Source of the DNA: Lachnospiraceae bacterium UBA5895
GTDB taxonomy: Bacteria > Bacillota > Clostridia > Lachnospirales > Lachnospiraceae
Reading direction: 5' to 3'
Length of the DNA stretch: 41,720 nt
NCBI GenBank assembly: GCA_002431915.1
Contig: DJEP01000026.1
Location: 100,711 to 142,430 of the forward strand
The notes beneath the pieces were generated by a model that was not told the DNA's origin, did not search any database, and worked only from the letters and a program-made list of their open reading frames with translations. The position numbers and the translations under genes were made by a program. Shown one piece after another: positions 1 through 8,916 of the stretch. Position 1 is the first letter of the stretch. Each line of letters begins with the position of its first letter.

Positions 1-95
1 AGCTCAATATCTTATATATGATACTTTTTTTCCGTTTCGCTGTCAACCCTCCAGGGCTCTGCTTTTGTTAGAAATGCAGGCTTTTTCACGCAAAA

Positions 96-123
96 GTGGG
101 ACAGTGTTTTCTCACTGTCCCAC
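96..123 (-). terminator. Rho-independent terminator
   Basis: Perfect 11-bp inverted repeat (GTGGGACAGTG at 96-106, CACTGTCCCAC at 113-123) with a 6-nt loop, followed on the minus strand by TTTTG. The stop codon of the 112-336 gene lies inside the stem, so gene and terminator overlap. Bases 1-95 hold nothing else I can call. Confidence 0.85.
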
Positions 124-336
124 CTTCTCTTTCATCTTTTTCAAATAAGCATCCTTCACTGCACATTTTTCTTCTAACTGACGGATCTGTTTCTTCAGAT
201 CCTCCAGATATTCCGCAGTAACCTTTACGCCTCCGCGGACTGCAACATCTTCATGTCTGCTCATCTCCTCCAGCCATTGATGAATGGAGTTTTCCCGCAG
301 ATCATTGTAAGTATTATCTTCCTGTGGCTGCCACAT
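112..336 (-). CDS. Small coiled-coil protein, unknown function
   Basis: A 74-residue soluble protein of unknown function. The second half (about residues 43-72) is charged and heptad-like (DLKKQIRQLEEK, YLKKMKEK), predicting a short coiled coil; there is no signal peptide or membrane segment. The start has a good AGAGGAAAC site 4 bases upstream. It begins 12 bases after the end of the broken sstT gene on the same strand and ends inside a strong terminator, so it is the last gene of that transcript. I do not recognise a family. Real-gene status rests on the RBS, position and terminator. Confidence 0.65.
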   Translation of the reverse strand: MWQPQEDNTYNDLRENSIHQWLEEMSRHEDVAVRGGVKVTAEYLEDLKKQIRQLEEKCAVKDAYLKKMKEKVGQ

Positions 337-348
337 TTTTGTTTCCTC

Positions 349-1210
349 TTAATATTTGATCTCTTTGCCGTCCAGTCTCCACTGTCTGAACTCTGCGGAT
401 GCGGACAGTAACAGGTCGGAAGAAGAATTCAGTGCAGTCTCTACGGAATCCCGGATCACACCGATGATAAAGCCGACACCTACGATCTGCATAGCGATGT
501 CATTGGGAATACCGAACAGGGAACATGCCATGGGGATCAACAGCAGAGAGCCGCCTGCCGCACCGGACGCACCGCAGGCTGCAAGGGTTGCCAGTACACT
601 CAGCACGATACCACTTAAGAAATCCACCTGGATTCCCAGAGTATGAGCGGCTGCCAGTGTCATAACCGTGATGGTAATCGCTGCACCATCCATGTTGATA
701 GTTGCCCCCAGAGGGATGGTTACGGAATAAGTATCCTTATCCATTCCCCACTCTTCGCAGGCCTTCATATTTACCGGAATATTGGTTGCGGAGCTTCTGG
801 TGAAAAATGCGGTAATGGCACTCTTCTTCAGGCATTTGAAGATTAGCGGGTACGGGTTCTTGCGGATGCACCAGAAACACGATGAACGGGTTGGTCACAA
901 AGTAGATAAACAGCATGGAACCTACCAGTACTAACAGAAGCTTTCCGTATTCGGTGAAGATCTCCAGTCCGTTGGAAGAAATGGAGCTGAATACCAAACC
1001 CAGGATTCCGAAGGGAGCCATGCTGATGATCCAGCTGACTACCTGGGAGAGACCGTTGGAGATATCATCCAGGACTTTCTTGGTGGTATCATTGGCTGCT
1101 CTCATACCGACACCGATGATCACTCCCCAGGTCAGAACGCCGATGGTCAGTCCGCATACGATACGCAGGATCAGGCTGATGCTGTTCCACTTTTCAAATA
1201 GTTTTTTCAT
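349..1210 (-). pseudogene. sstT: Broken Na+/serine-threonine symporter SstT (internal deletion plus frameshift)
   Basis: Remnant of SstT, a dicarboxylate/amino acid:cation symporter family protein that imports serine and threonine with sodium. An intact SstT is about 400 residues. Here the first ~25 residues (MKKLFEKWNSISLILRI) run straight into the mid-protein segment TWGVIIGVGMRAANDTTKK, so roughly 150 residues with several membrane helices are missing. The end of the first frame reads NPFIVFLVHPQ; one extra base at about 869-873 shifts the frame. The downstream frame then continues as the normal KNPYPLIFKCLKKSAITAFF and TIPLGATINMDGAAITITV core to the usual C-terminus. Both lesions should abolish transport. 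The start at 1210 fits the family N-terminus, and a good promoter lies upstream. Confidence 0.88.
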
Positions 1211-1274
1211 ACTTCTACACTCTTCTTTCCCTTTTCTGGTGTATACATGTACATCATTGCACACACTATTTGCC

Positions 1275-1303
1275 ATTATATAGTATTTTTCCTATAAAGA
1301 CAA
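1275..1303 (-). promoter_or_regulatory. Sigma-A promoter of sstT
   Basis: Minus strand TTGTCT, 17-base spacer, TATAAT (-10 at 1275-1280, -35 at 1298-1303), about 65 bases upstream of the sstT start. The transporter is broken but this promoter is intact and could still drive the small downstream gene. Confidence 0.75.
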
Positions 1304-1350
1304 GTGTATTTTCTTCGTGGACATTTTGGGAGCATTTGTTTTCGATTTCT

Positions 1351-1920
1351 CTATAAAATATTTGCCACCACAGAGATCCCCACTTTCATGACTCCTGCCA
1401 GCACCATGACCAGGATGGGATTCATTTTCGTCTTCCGAAGCAGCAGCACACAGCTTCCGAAGATCACCACCATGCTCCACGCAGTTCCGGTCAGGGAGAT
1501 TGTCTCCCCATTTCCCCAGAAAGCATTTTTCAGGATTAGGATACCCGACGATGCGATCATTGCCACCACCGCCGGTCTTAAGGACTTCAGCACTCCCTGT
1601 AGCAGTTCCATCTTCCGGTACTTCAGATACAGCTTCGCTAAGATTGTCACAATGATACAGGACGGAAGAATGCATCCTGCCGTGGCCACCACAGCTCCCG
1701 GGATCCCGGCGATCTTCAGTCCCACAAAGGTAGCGGAGTTTACTGCAATAGGTCCCGGTGTCATCTGTGATATCGTAATCAGATCCGTAAATTCCGACAT
1801 GGTAAGCCACCCATGGAGTGTGACCACCTGACCCTGGATCAGCGGCATGGCTGCATAACCGCCTCCGAAGCTGAACAGTCCGATCTGCAGGAAACTCAGA
1901 AATAATTGCAGATAAATCAT
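1351..1920 (-). CDS. chrA: CHR-family (chromate-type) transporter, short subunit 2
   Basis: A 189-residue membrane protein of the chromate ion transporter (CHR) family, short-chain form, in which two half-size proteins work together. It has the family signature FSFGGGYAAMPLIQ near the N-terminus and ISQMTPGPIAVNSATFVG around residues 50-67, then several hydrophobic helices. Its start overlaps the stop of the upstream CHR gene by 4 bases (ATGA), implying translational coupling. Members are named for chromate efflux, but many gut anaerobe copies have no demonstrated substrate, so the ion is not known here. Confidence 0.87.
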   Translation of the reverse strand: MIYLQLFLSFLQIGLFSFGGGYAAMPLIQGQVVTLHGWLTMSEFTDLITISQMTPGPIAVNSATFVGLKIAGIPGAVVATAGCILPSCIIVTILAKLYLKYRKMELLQGVLKSLRPAVVAMIASSGILILKNAFWGNGETISLTGTAWSMVVIFGSCVLLLRKTKMNPILVMVLAGVMKVGISVVANIL

Positions 1921-2498
1921 TTTCCGGCCCTCCTTTTTGTAAGGAGTGTCCGTATCACGCCAAGCAGTCCGCAGGCAATCACGATATAGATCACATTAAT
2001 CTCCAGAACGCATGCTGCCAAAAAGGTCCCCAGCAGAATCCATATTGACACAGAGTCTTTTTCTTTTACGATGGGTGCTCCCATATCATAAGTCACGGAA
2101 GCAATCACCGCTCCCACCCCGGCCTGCATTCCGGACAGCATCTGCGCGACGAAGAAGTTACTGCGGAATGCATTGTAGCAGACGGAGATCAAGGAAATGA
2201 TGACAAAAGGGGGCAGGATCGTTCCGAGGATCGCCACCAGTGTCCCCGGGATCCCGGCCAGCTTATACCCCACCACGATGGCTCCGTTGACTGCGATCGC
2301 ACCGGGCGAGGACTGGGCAATGGCCACCAGATCCAGCATTTCGTCTTCTCCGATCCAGTGGTATTCATCCACAAACTTCTTTTTCATCAGGGTGACGATC
2401 ACATAACCGCCGCCAAAGGTGAATGTGCTTAAATATAATGTGGACAGGAATATTTTCCATAATCTCTGTCTGAACTTTTGGGTATCTTTTTCCGACAT
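1917..2498 (-). CDS. chrA: CHR-family (chromate-type) transporter, short subunit 1
   Basis: A 193-residue partner of the following CHR gene. It has the same signatures, FTFGGGYVIVTLMKKKF and IAQSSPGAIAVNGAIVVGYK, followed by IPGTLVAILGTILPPFVII. The conserved glycine and proline motifs occur once in each half, so the pair reconstitutes the two-domain long-chain ChrA. It is first in a two-gene operon. The start has an AGGA site 9 bases upstream. No clear promoter is visible in the short gap to the ABC operon, although a terminator separates them. Confidence 0.87.
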   Translation of the reverse strand: MSEKDTQKFRQRLWKIFLSTLYLSTFTFGGGYVIVTLMKKKFVDEYHWIGEDEMLDLVAIAQSSPGAIAVNGAIVVGYKLAGIPGTLVAILGTILPPFVIISLISVCYNAFRSNFFVAQMLSGMQAGVGAVIASVTYDMGAPIVKEKDSVSIWILLGTFLAACVLEINVIYIVIACGLLGVIRTLLTKRRAGK

Positions 2499-2574
2499 AT
2501 CATATATCCTATTTCTATCTAATATGTATTTCTTCGATTACTTTACCATTTTTCCCTGTTCTCCGCAAGACGCG

Positions 2575-2608
2575 AAAAGGTCCCTCGGGATCTCCCCGAA
2601 AGGCCCTT
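2575..2608 (-). terminator. Terminator after the amino acid ABC operon
   Basis: The minus strand can fold AAGG..TTTCGGG with CCCGA..CCTT around a GAGAT loop, with CCTTTT at the end of the stem. It lies just after the ATPase stop at 2623 and before the CHR pair. Confidence 0.65.
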
Positions 2609-2622
2609 CTGTATCATTTATC

Positions 2623-3384
2623 TTACTCTGCATGATGCTCCACATGTTCAAACGTGAACACATTCAAAAACTGTTTTGCTCTCTCCGTCTTCGGATGTTC
2701 GAAAAATTCTTCCGGAGCAGCCTCTTCCACGATCTTTCCCTGATCAATGAAGATCACTTTATCCGCTACCGCTTTGGCGAACTGCATCTCGTGGGTAACG
2801 ATGAGCATGGTCTTGCCCTGCTTTGCCAGATCCAACATAACATCCAGCACTTCTCTCACCATCTCCGGATCCAGTGCCGCGGTCACTTCGTCAAACAGCA
2901 GGATCTCCGGATGCATACAGAGCGCACGCACAATGGCCACTCGCTGTTTCTGACCGCCGGACAACTGTCTGGGATAGCTTTTCGCCTTATCCGCCAGTCC
3001 CACGCGCTCTAAAAGTTCCATTGCTTCCTTCCGCGCTTCTGTTTTATCCCGTTTCTGTACCTTGACCGGTGCCAGCGTAATGTTATCAAGTACGGTCAGA
3101 TGTGGGAATAATTCATAGCTTTGGAAGACCATACCGATCTTCTGTCGCAGCGTTGTAATATTTTTGCTGCCCTTGCGGATGTCCATTCCCTGCAGCTGTA
3201 TGGTTCCACCCTGGATCGGCTCCAGCGCATTGATACAGCGAAGCAATGTACTTTTACCGCAGCCGCTGGGTCCTACCACTACCAGGACATCTCCCTGTTT
3301 TACTTCCAGATTGATTCCGTCCAGAATCTTCTGCCCTTCGTATTCTTTTGTCAGGTTCTCTATCTTCAACAATGTCTCTGCCAT
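2623..3384 (-). CDS. Polar amino acid ABC transporter, ATP-binding protein
   Basis: A 253-residue nucleotide-binding subunit of a polar amino acid (GlnQ/HisP-type) importer; it hydrolyses ATP at the membrane to drive uptake. Visible motifs are Walker A GPSGCGKST (about residue 38-46), Q-loop FQSYELFPH, ABC signature LSGGQKQR, Walker B ILLFDE and switch His in IVTHEM. The usual D-loop lead-in DEPTSALDPE reads DEVTAALDPE here, a small departure from the family norm. It is last in the four-gene operon and lies 15 bases after the permease stop. Confidence 0.93.
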   Translation of the reverse strand: MAETLLKIENLTKEYEGQKILDGINLEVKQGDVLVVVGPSGCGKSTLLRCINALEPIQGGTIQLQGMDIRKGSKNITTLRQKIGMVFQSYELFPHLTVLDNITLAPVKVQKRDKTEARKEAMELLERVGLADKAKSYPRQLSGGQKQRVAIVRALCMHPEILLFDEVTAALDPEMVREVLDVMLDLAKQGKTMLIVTHEMQFAKAVADKVIFIDQGKIVEEAAPEEFFEHPKTERAKQFLNVFTFEHVEHHAE

Positions 3385-3399
3385 GTCATATCTCCCTTT

Positions 3400-4074
3400 C
3401 TAATTCCACTTTTTTTCCAGTACTCTCGCCAGCACACTGAAGGGCCAGCAAGCCAGAAAATACAGGATGAATACTACCAGGAATACACCAAAGGCTGCAT
3501 TCGGACTGCTCATACGGTTGGCTTCGATGATCTGCTGTGCTACTTTCAGCATCTCTACCACACCGATCATCAATACCAGGCTGGTGGTCTTGATCATACG
3601 GGTGATCAGATTGATGGACAGCGGAATCAGACGCCGTACCGTCTGCGGAATAATAATATACAGATACGTCTGCACCTTACTGAAGCCTAATGCTTCACTG
3701 CTCTCATACTGGTGCTTTGGAATACTGATCAGGGCACTTCTCACCAGATCTCCCATCTCCGCGGTTCCCCACAGGACGAATACGATCACGGAAGCCACCT
3801 CACCGGATAAGTTCCATCCCAGTGCTCTGGTGGAACCGAAATATACGATGAACAATAATACCAGCTGCGGCATGATACGGATGAATTCCAGATAGACGCG
3901 GAAAATCGCTTTCACCACTTTGTTTTTTACCGTCATCAGTGCTCCCACCAGAATCCCAAGCGGCATACTGATCAGAATCGATACGATACTGATCTTCATG
4001 GCTACCCACAATCCCTGCAGCAGACGGAGCATATTTGTGCCTTTGAATAAAACATCAATCCCCAAATCCGGCAT
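3400..4074 (-). CDS. Polar amino acid ABC transporter, permease 2
   Basis: A 224-residue inner-membrane permease of the HisM/GlnP family. The cytoplasmic coupling (EAA) loop reads YESSEALGFSKVQTYLYIIIPQ around residues 118-140, with the glycine and the terminal proline the family needs to dock the ATPase. About five hydrophobic segments are present. It overlaps the upstream permease gene by 20 bases, so the two are coupled and probably form a heterodimeric channel. Confidence 0.92.
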   Translation of the reverse strand: MPDLGIDVLFKGTNMLRLLQGLWVAMKISIVSILISMPLGILVGALMTVKNKVVKAIFRVYLEFIRIMPQLVLLFIVYFGSTRALGWNLSGEVASVIVFVLWGTAEMGDLVRSALISIPKHQYESSEALGFSKVQTYLYIIIPQTVRRLIPLSINLITRMIKTTSLVLMIGVVEMLKVAQQIIEANRMSSPNAAFGVFLVVFILYFLACWPFSVLARVLEKKWN

Positions 4075-4714
4075 AACGCATCCTCCTCTCCACCAATGAT
4101 CCTATAATTGATACAGGCAACAGGATCAGCAGATAAAATACTACCAGGAGGAACAGACTCTCCGTAGTCTTATAATAGAGACCGATCAGATCTTTGGCCG
4201 TGAACATCAGATCCATCAGGCTGATGGCACTGAACACGCTGGTCTCTTTTAACAGGAAAATAATATTTGCCACAAATGCGGGAATACTGGTGGACATTGC
4301 CTGTGGCAGAATCACGTACTCCAGCACCTGTCGGGAATTCATTCCCAGGCTGATGGCGCTTTCACTCTGAATGGGTTCTACGGATTCCAGACCGCTTCGG
4401 AATGCCTCTGCCATATAGCTGCCGCCCAGGAACGCCAGTCCCACCACGCCGCACAGCTCCGCAGACATCCGGATGCCGATCTTTGGGAATCCGTAATAGA
4501 TAAAAAACAGCTGTACCAGAAGCGGTGTGTTACGGCTCAGTTCCACGTAGACCGCCACGATCCACCGAAGCACCGGCACTTTATAATATTGAATGGCCGC
4601 ACAGGTCAGGCCCACCAGAATTGCAAACAGAATTCCGATGACACCGATTTTCACGGTAAGCCACGCTGCCTTTTCATACATGGGCAGATATTTTCCTATA
4701 AATTCCCAGTTCAT
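4055..4714 (-). CDS. Polar amino acid ABC transporter, permease 1
   Basis: A 219-residue HisM/GlnP-type permease. I chose the ATG at 4714 (MNWEFIGKY) because GGAAAGGA sits 8-9 bases before it; an in-frame ATG 42 bases upstream has no ribosome binding site. The membrane segment LTVKIGVIGILFAILVGL and the EAA loop SESAISLGMNSRQVLEYVILPQ mark the family. It pairs with the next permease and is separated from the binding-protein gene upstream by a terminator-like hairpin. Confidence 0.92.
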   Translation of the reverse strand: MNWEFIGKYLPMYEKAAWLTVKIGVIGILFAILVGLTCAAIQYYKVPVLRWIVAVYVELSRNTPLLVQLFFIYYGFPKIGIRMSAELCGVVGLAFLGGSYMAEAFRSGLESVEPIQSESAISLGMNSRQVLEYVILPQAMSTSIPAFVANIIFLLKETSVFSAISLMDLMFTAKDLIGLYYKTTESLFLLVVFYLLILLPVSIIGSLVERRMRYAGFGD

Positions 4715-4807
4715 GTATTTACGTCCTTTCCGGAATATTTCTAACATTTCAAGCAATCTTTTAAATCTTTTAGATTATAGCAAATGTATTTCTCATATGC
4801 AAGAAAA

Positions 4808-4839
4808 GACTGCGGCGGCAACATACGTGCCCCGCAGTC
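4808..4839 (-). terminator. Partial terminator between binding protein and permeases
   Basis: Stem GACTGCGG (4808-4815) / CCGCAGTC (4832-4839) followed on the minus strand by TTTTCTT. It lies between the binding-protein stop (4870) and the first permease start (4714). An internal terminator here would make more binding protein than permease, a common arrangement in such operons. Confidence 0.8.
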
Positions 4840-4869
4840 CCCTCTCTATCATTTTATTCCGTCCGGTTC

Positions 4870-5760
4870 TTATTGTGCATTTACCTTGCCGCCTTCTATC
4901 ACCAGACTGTCCTCATAGTCCAGGCCATAGGTATCTGCCAGAGTTGCCTCGTAGTCTGCATGGAAAAAATTCTCCTCGCCAAGGCTTACAATCTCATCAT
5001 TGATCCAGTCAAGTAGTGTGGTGTTGCCCTTGGATACTGCGGGAGCAATGGTGTCTGCGCTGCCCAGAGAAGGAATACCCACGGTGTAGCCCTCATTTTG
5101 TATGGAAAATGCGATAACCTCGGTATTATCGTTTGCCCATGCCACAGAAGTCCCGTTTTCGAAAGCTTCCTTGGCCGTCGCATAGGAGTCAAACTTCTGC
5201 AAAGGAATATCCGGATAATTTTCGATCAGATAAGTCTCTGCGGTAGTACCGGAAATTACGATGATGGAATCATCTGCATTCCAGTTATCCAGAGTGGTGA
5301 TTACATTGTCATCCCTGGATACCACGCCAAGTGCCACGTTCATATACGGAGAAGCAAAGTCAACTTCTTCTGCTCTCTCGGGAGTTACGGTGAAATTGGC
5401 CAGGATCACATCCACCTTGCCAGTCTGTAAATACTCAATACGGTTGGCAGCCTCGGTAGATACGAAGTTCACATCTACCCCCAGATCCTCACCGAGTCTT
5501 CTGGCAAAGTATACATCATAACCCTGATACTCCCCGTTCTCATCCACATAGCCGAACGGGTTCTTGTCGGAAAATACACCGATGTTGATGGTACCGCTCT
5601 CCTTGATCTCATCCAGAGTACGGTATACGGCTTTGCTGCCTGCATCGCTGCCTCCGGTAGCTGCTGCACCGTTGTCACTGCTGCCGCATGCGGTCAGCCC
5701 CAGTGCCAGTGCTCCTGTTAATGCCAGTGCCAAAACATTCTTCCACTCAAACTTTTTCAT
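4870..5760 (-). CDS. Polar amino acid ABC transporter, substrate-binding lipoprotein
   Basis: A 296-residue solute-binding protein of the PBP2 amino acid family (SBP_bac_3). The N-terminus is a lipoprotein signal, MKKFEWKN, a hydrophobic core and lipobox LTAC, so Cys ~25 is lipidated and the protein is tethered outside the membrane. The core has the family pattern IGVFSDKNPFGYVDENGEYQ, then VDVILANFTVTPERAEEVDFA, which contacts the amino acid carboxylate. The ATG at 5760 follows GGAGGAAAAGG; an in-frame ATG 45 bases upstream lacks a site. First gene of the four-gene operon. It resembles PEB1/glutamine-type proteins, but the exact amino acid cannot be read from sequence. Confidence 0.92.
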   Translation of the reverse strand: MKKFEWKNVLALALTGALALGLTACGSSDNGAAATGGSDAGSKAVYRTLDEIKESGTINIGVFSDKNPFGYVDENGEYQGYDVYFARRLGEDLGVDVNFVSTEAANRIEYLQTGKVDVILANFTVTPERAEEVDFASPYMNVALGVVSRDDNVITTLDNWNADDSIIVISGTTAETYLIENYPDIPLQKFDSYATAKEAFENGTSVAWANDNTEVIAFSIQNEGYTVGIPSLGSADTIAPAVSKGNTTLLDWINDEIVSLGEENFFHADYEATLADTYGLDYEDSLVIEGGKVNAQ

Positions 5761-5817
5761 AATCCTTTTCCTCCTCTTCGATGTCTTACTAAAGTGTCGA
5801 ATCAACTTATGGATAGG

Positions 5818-5846
5818 ATTATAATGCTTATTTCATAGTATGTCAA
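5818..5846 (-). promoter_or_regulatory. Perfect consensus sigma-A promoter of the amino acid ABC operon
   Basis: Minus strand TTGACA (5841-5846), exactly 17 bases, TATAAT (5818-5823), 57 bases from the binding-protein start. This matches the consensus fully, suggesting high constitutive expression or control by a repressor. The leader is too short for a T-box. Confidence 0.9.
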
Positions 5847-5877
5847 TAGGAAAATAGGAGATTTATTTAAATACCTT

Positions 5878-8319
5878 TCAGCTAATCGTAAAGCTTTCTC
5901 CCTTTCTGAGACGGAGTTTGTATTTCTGATTCCCGTATTTTACCATGGTATCCACGTCCGAATCTGCGGTAAAAATTGCATGAGCCAACCTCCCGTCCCT
6001 CCAGGCCATGTTCAATCCCAGATTGCCCACCAGACGCATTCCACGTACCGAACCGGTCTTCCACGCTGTCGGCAGAGCCGGAAGAAGAAGGATCCGCTCC
6101 TCACTGCTCTGTACCAGCATATCATTCATTGCAGCACAGATACCAAAATTGCCATCAATCTGGAACGGCGGATGTTTGTCGAAGAGATTCGGGTAGGTAG
6201 ATACCTGAAGCATCTTCCGGATATTATCATACGCTGCCTCAGCATCCCACAGACTGACATAATGATTTGTAATCCAGGCTCTGCTCCAGCCGGTATGTCC
6301 ACCGCCATGAGACAGTCGATACTCCAGTGTCTTCCGACAGGCCGCTGCCAGTTCCGGAGTACCATCCACCGTAATCTCCCTCGCGGGATACAATCCGTAC
6401 AGATGGGAAATATGACGATGCCCGGGTTCTGCTTCTCCGTATTCTTCCATCCATTCCAGCAGACGTCCATCCCGGCCGATCCGGTCAGGCGGCAGCCTGT
6501 CATACATTTCTCTGATCTGCTCCATCAATGCCCCAACCTCTTCCACCCCCGGAATCTCACAATCCTCCGGTACCTGTCCCCCCAATTCTTTCCAGGCTCC
6601 CAGACATCCCCGGAAGAGGTCTCTCAGGATCTGATTATCCATGGTTGCACCGATACAGCAGCATCCTTTTTCTCCGTTTGGCAGGATATATGTATTTTCC
6701 GGGGATACCGAAGGATTTGTCACCAGATATCCGTCCTTTTCTTCCAGATAATCCACAAAGAATAGTGCTGCCTCTGCCATGACAGGGAATGCTTTCCGTA
6801 AAAAATCCCGGTCCTTTGTATAACGATAATGCATCCATAGATGAGTACACAGCCATGCACCGCCCAGTACCCAGTAAGTACCGGGATACCAGGTATCCTG
6901 AGGCGCAGTATCACCATGAATATCTGTATTGTGATGTGCTACGAAACCTCTGCAGCCATACATTTCTCTCGCCGTGTATCTTCCGTTCTTCTGTACTTTT
7001 TTCAGCAATGCAAACAGGGGCAGATGACATTCTGACAGATTGCAGCCTTCCACATGCCAATAATTCATCTCCGTATTGATATTGATCGTATACTTGCTGT
7101 CCCAGGCAGGGAAAAACTCATGATTCCAGAGTCCCTGCAGTGTGGTCGGCAGTCCTCCCGCTCTGCTGGCGGCAATGGCAAGATATCTTCCATAGTCATA
7201 CAAAAGTTTTGTCAGTCCCACATCCTCTGTCTGCTCCGGATCTTCCGTCTCTTTCCGCAGCCTCTCCAGTCGCAGATCCGTGGGAAGACTTTCATACTGA
7301 TCTGCACCTTCTACTTCGAAAGCAAAACGGTCAAACAAAGATTTATGGTCCGCTATATGCTCTGCCTTCAGTGTATCATAAGACCGACGCATGGCTGCCT
7401 TCAGGCGCTGATCCATTTTCTCCGCAAGAAGTGCCTGCATGGCCATCTGGCGCAGGAACTCGTCTCTCGCAAATCCGGTCAGTTCTTCATCCAGCCCCGC
7501 AGGCAGTTCCCTGCCGGCTTTCAGATACTCTTCCGCATACCGATCCTTTTCCGGTGTACTATAGTGATAGGTGGAGTCTGCTGTAAACCACAGTATCACT
7601 TCCGCAGCCTCTTCCGCTTTCAGGTATTCTCCCTGGGTTCGTATCCTTCCGCCATTCGCCATCGCCCGCAGTTCCATGGCAAATTCATAGCCCCCCCGCC
7701 CCAGATTACCATAAAGTCTTATGCCATTGTCTCCGGCCTTACAAGTTCCGTCAAACCAGCTCTCTCTTCGAAGTTTCGCCAGAAAATTCACTTTTCCCGT
7801 GCCCCTTGCGCGGAAACGCATCACCAGGCAATCCAACGGATGCGAAGCAAATATTTCCCTCTCATATATACTGTCGCCAACAGTGAACTCTGTCCGGCAG
7901 ATTGCCGTTTCCAGATCCAGACATCTCTCATAATGTTTTGTTCCTTCACAGAGAATCATATCCCGCAGTTTACCGCTTTTCCGTTCTCTGCCGCCTTCGA
8001 TCCCATCAAAGAAAAACTGTACTTCCCCAAGTGTCTGATAGGGATGCATTCCTTCCGGGCAGGCCGATAATGCGGTCTCCATCAGATGCTCAGCCTCCGG
8101 GATTCTGCCGTCCCGAAGGAGTTGTCGTATCTTCGGCAGATTTTCTTTTGCATCGGGATTGTGACGGTTTACGGGTCCACCCAGCCAGATGCTCTCTTCA
8201 TTTACCTGGAGTCGTTCTCTGTCCGTACCTCCGTAGACCATGGCACCGATTCTGCCATTTCCTATAGGAAGAGCTTCTTCCCATTCCAATGCCGGATGAT
8301 CATACCACAACCTGCTCAT
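5878..8319 (-). CDS. GH95 alpha-L-fucosidase (intracellular)
   Basis: An 813-residue glycoside hydrolase family 95 enzyme, which removes alpha-1,2-linked L-fucose (some members L-galactose) by inversion. The N-terminal beta domain starts WYDHPALEWEEALPIGNG. The (alpha/alpha)6 barrel carries ININTEMNYW (Asn 413 and 415), SPEN (Glu 541) and FQIDGNFG (Asp 722). These match the Asn/Asn, acid Glu and Asp of the Bifidobacterium AfcA enzyme by position and context. No signal peptide, so it acts on imported oligosaccharides. ATG 8319 is chosen for GAGGAGG 6-7 bases upstream; family N-termini also begin there. Last gene of the fucose operon, behind a hairpin after fucU. Confidence 0.92.
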   Translation of the reverse strand: MSRLWYDHPALEWEEALPIGNGRIGAMVYGGTDRERLQVNEESIWLGGPVNRHNPDAKENLPKIRQLLRDGRIPEAEHLMETALSACPEGMHPYQTLGEVQFFFDGIEGGRERKSGKLRDMILCEGTKHYERCLDLETAICRTEFTVGDSIYEREIFASHPLDCLVMRFRARGTGKVNFLAKLRRESWFDGTCKAGDNGIRLYGNLGRGGYEFAMELRAMANGGRIRTQGEYLKAEEAAEVILWFTADSTYHYSTPEKDRYAEEYLKAGRELPAGLDEELTGFARDEFLRQMAMQALLAEKMDQRLKAAMRRSYDTLKAEHIADHKSLFDRFAFEVEGADQYESLPTDLRLERLRKETEDPEQTEDVGLTKLLYDYGRYLAIAASRAGGLPTTLQGLWNHEFFPAWDSKYTININTEMNYWHVEGCNLSECHLPLFALLKKVQKNGRYTAREMYGCRGFVAHHNTDIHGDTAPQDTWYPGTYWVLGGAWLCTHLWMHYRYTKDRDFLRKAFPVMAEAALFFVDYLEEKDGYLVTNPSVSPENTYILPNGEKGCCCIGATMDNQILRDLFRGCLGAWKELGGQVPEDCEIPGVEEVGALMEQIREMYDRLPPDRIGRDGRLLEWMEEYGEAEPGHRHISHLYGLYPAREITVDGTPELAAACRKTLEYRLSHGGGHTGWSRAWITNHYVSLWDAEAAYDNIRKMLQVSTYPNLFDKHPPFQIDGNFGICAAMNDMLVQSSEERILLLPALPTAWKTGSVRGMRLVGNLGLNMAWRDGRLAHAIFTADSDVDTMVKYGNQKYKLRLRKGESFTIS

Positions 8320-8407
8320 GCCATTCCTCCTCTTTTTTCCTGTCATCATATATATTTTTACACACATTTCCCTGATTCTGACTGTATTCTAACATGTTTT
8401 TCCTAAC

Positions 8408-8442
8408 AGCAAAAGCATCCGCTTATCGCCGATGCTTTTGCT
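8408..8442 (-). terminator. Hairpin between fucU and the GH95 gene
   Basis: Perfect 12-bp inverted repeat AGCAAAAGCATC / GATGCTTTTGCT with an 11-nt loop in the 143-base gap. The minus-strand stem carries TTTTGCTGTT but no clean U-run after it, so it may be a weak terminator or an mRNA-processing hairpin that sets GH95 levels relative to the upstream genes. Confidence 0.5.
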
Positions 8443-8462
8443 TCTGTTCTTATCAGCTGCCC

Positions 8463-8903
8463 TTATTCTGTTACCACACCTTTTTGTAACATGATATTGG
8501 CATATAGTGCGCTCTCTCCGGTTGCAATAATGGCATAGACCTTTTTTGCCTCCTCATAGAAGGCAAAGCGTTCAATCTGTCCAATTGCACTGCCACCGCG
8601 GGAATCGTGTTTTGCGGTGATTTTTTCATAAGTCTCCCAGATCGGTGTCTCCACCGGATCCCCGGGCATCACCTCCATCAGATTCACCGGATGCTCCACG
8701 TAACTATCCAGTGGAAACACCTGTAAAATGGCATCCAGAATCTCAGGCGTACCATGTCCGTCCATCCGTATCACAATTGCATTCTTCCCCATGGACTCAG
8801 CCGGAAAATTACCGTCTGCGATGATCAGTCTGTCACTGTGTCCCATCTCACAAAGTACCTTTAATAACTCGGGAGATAATATTTTCGGAATTCCTTTTAA
8901 CAT
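8463..8903 (-). CDS. fucU: L-fucose mutarotase FucU (RbsD/FucU family)
   Basis: A 146-residue RbsD/FucU protein that interconverts the alpha and beta anomers of L-fucose in the cytoplasm. It matches E. coli FucU along its length: MLK..P..LSPELLKVLCEMGHSD with His 22, ADGNFPAES with Asp 30, LDSYVEHPVNLMEV, and the C-terminal IERFAFYEEAKKVYAIIATGE. The ATG at 8903 has AAAGGGG about 8 bases upstream and gives the family start. Its start lies 13 bases past the end of the aldo/keto reductase gene. Next to an inverting GH95 fucosidase it would speed the supply of the anomer needed by downstream enzymes. Confidence 0.93.
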   Translation of the reverse strand: MLKGIPKILSPELLKVLCEMGHSDRLIIADGNFPAESMGKNAIVIRMDGHGTPEILDAILQVFPLDSYVEHPVNLMEVMPGDPVETPIWETYEKITAKHDSRGGSAIGQIERFAFYEEAKKVYAIIATGESALYANIMLQKGVVTE

Positions 8904-8916
8904 GCGCTTACCCCTT

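Noticed and set aside
7054..8070. 338-codon plus-strand frame opposite the GH95 gene
   Set aside because: Lies wholly antisense to a well-supported enzyme, with no family match or ribosome binding site.
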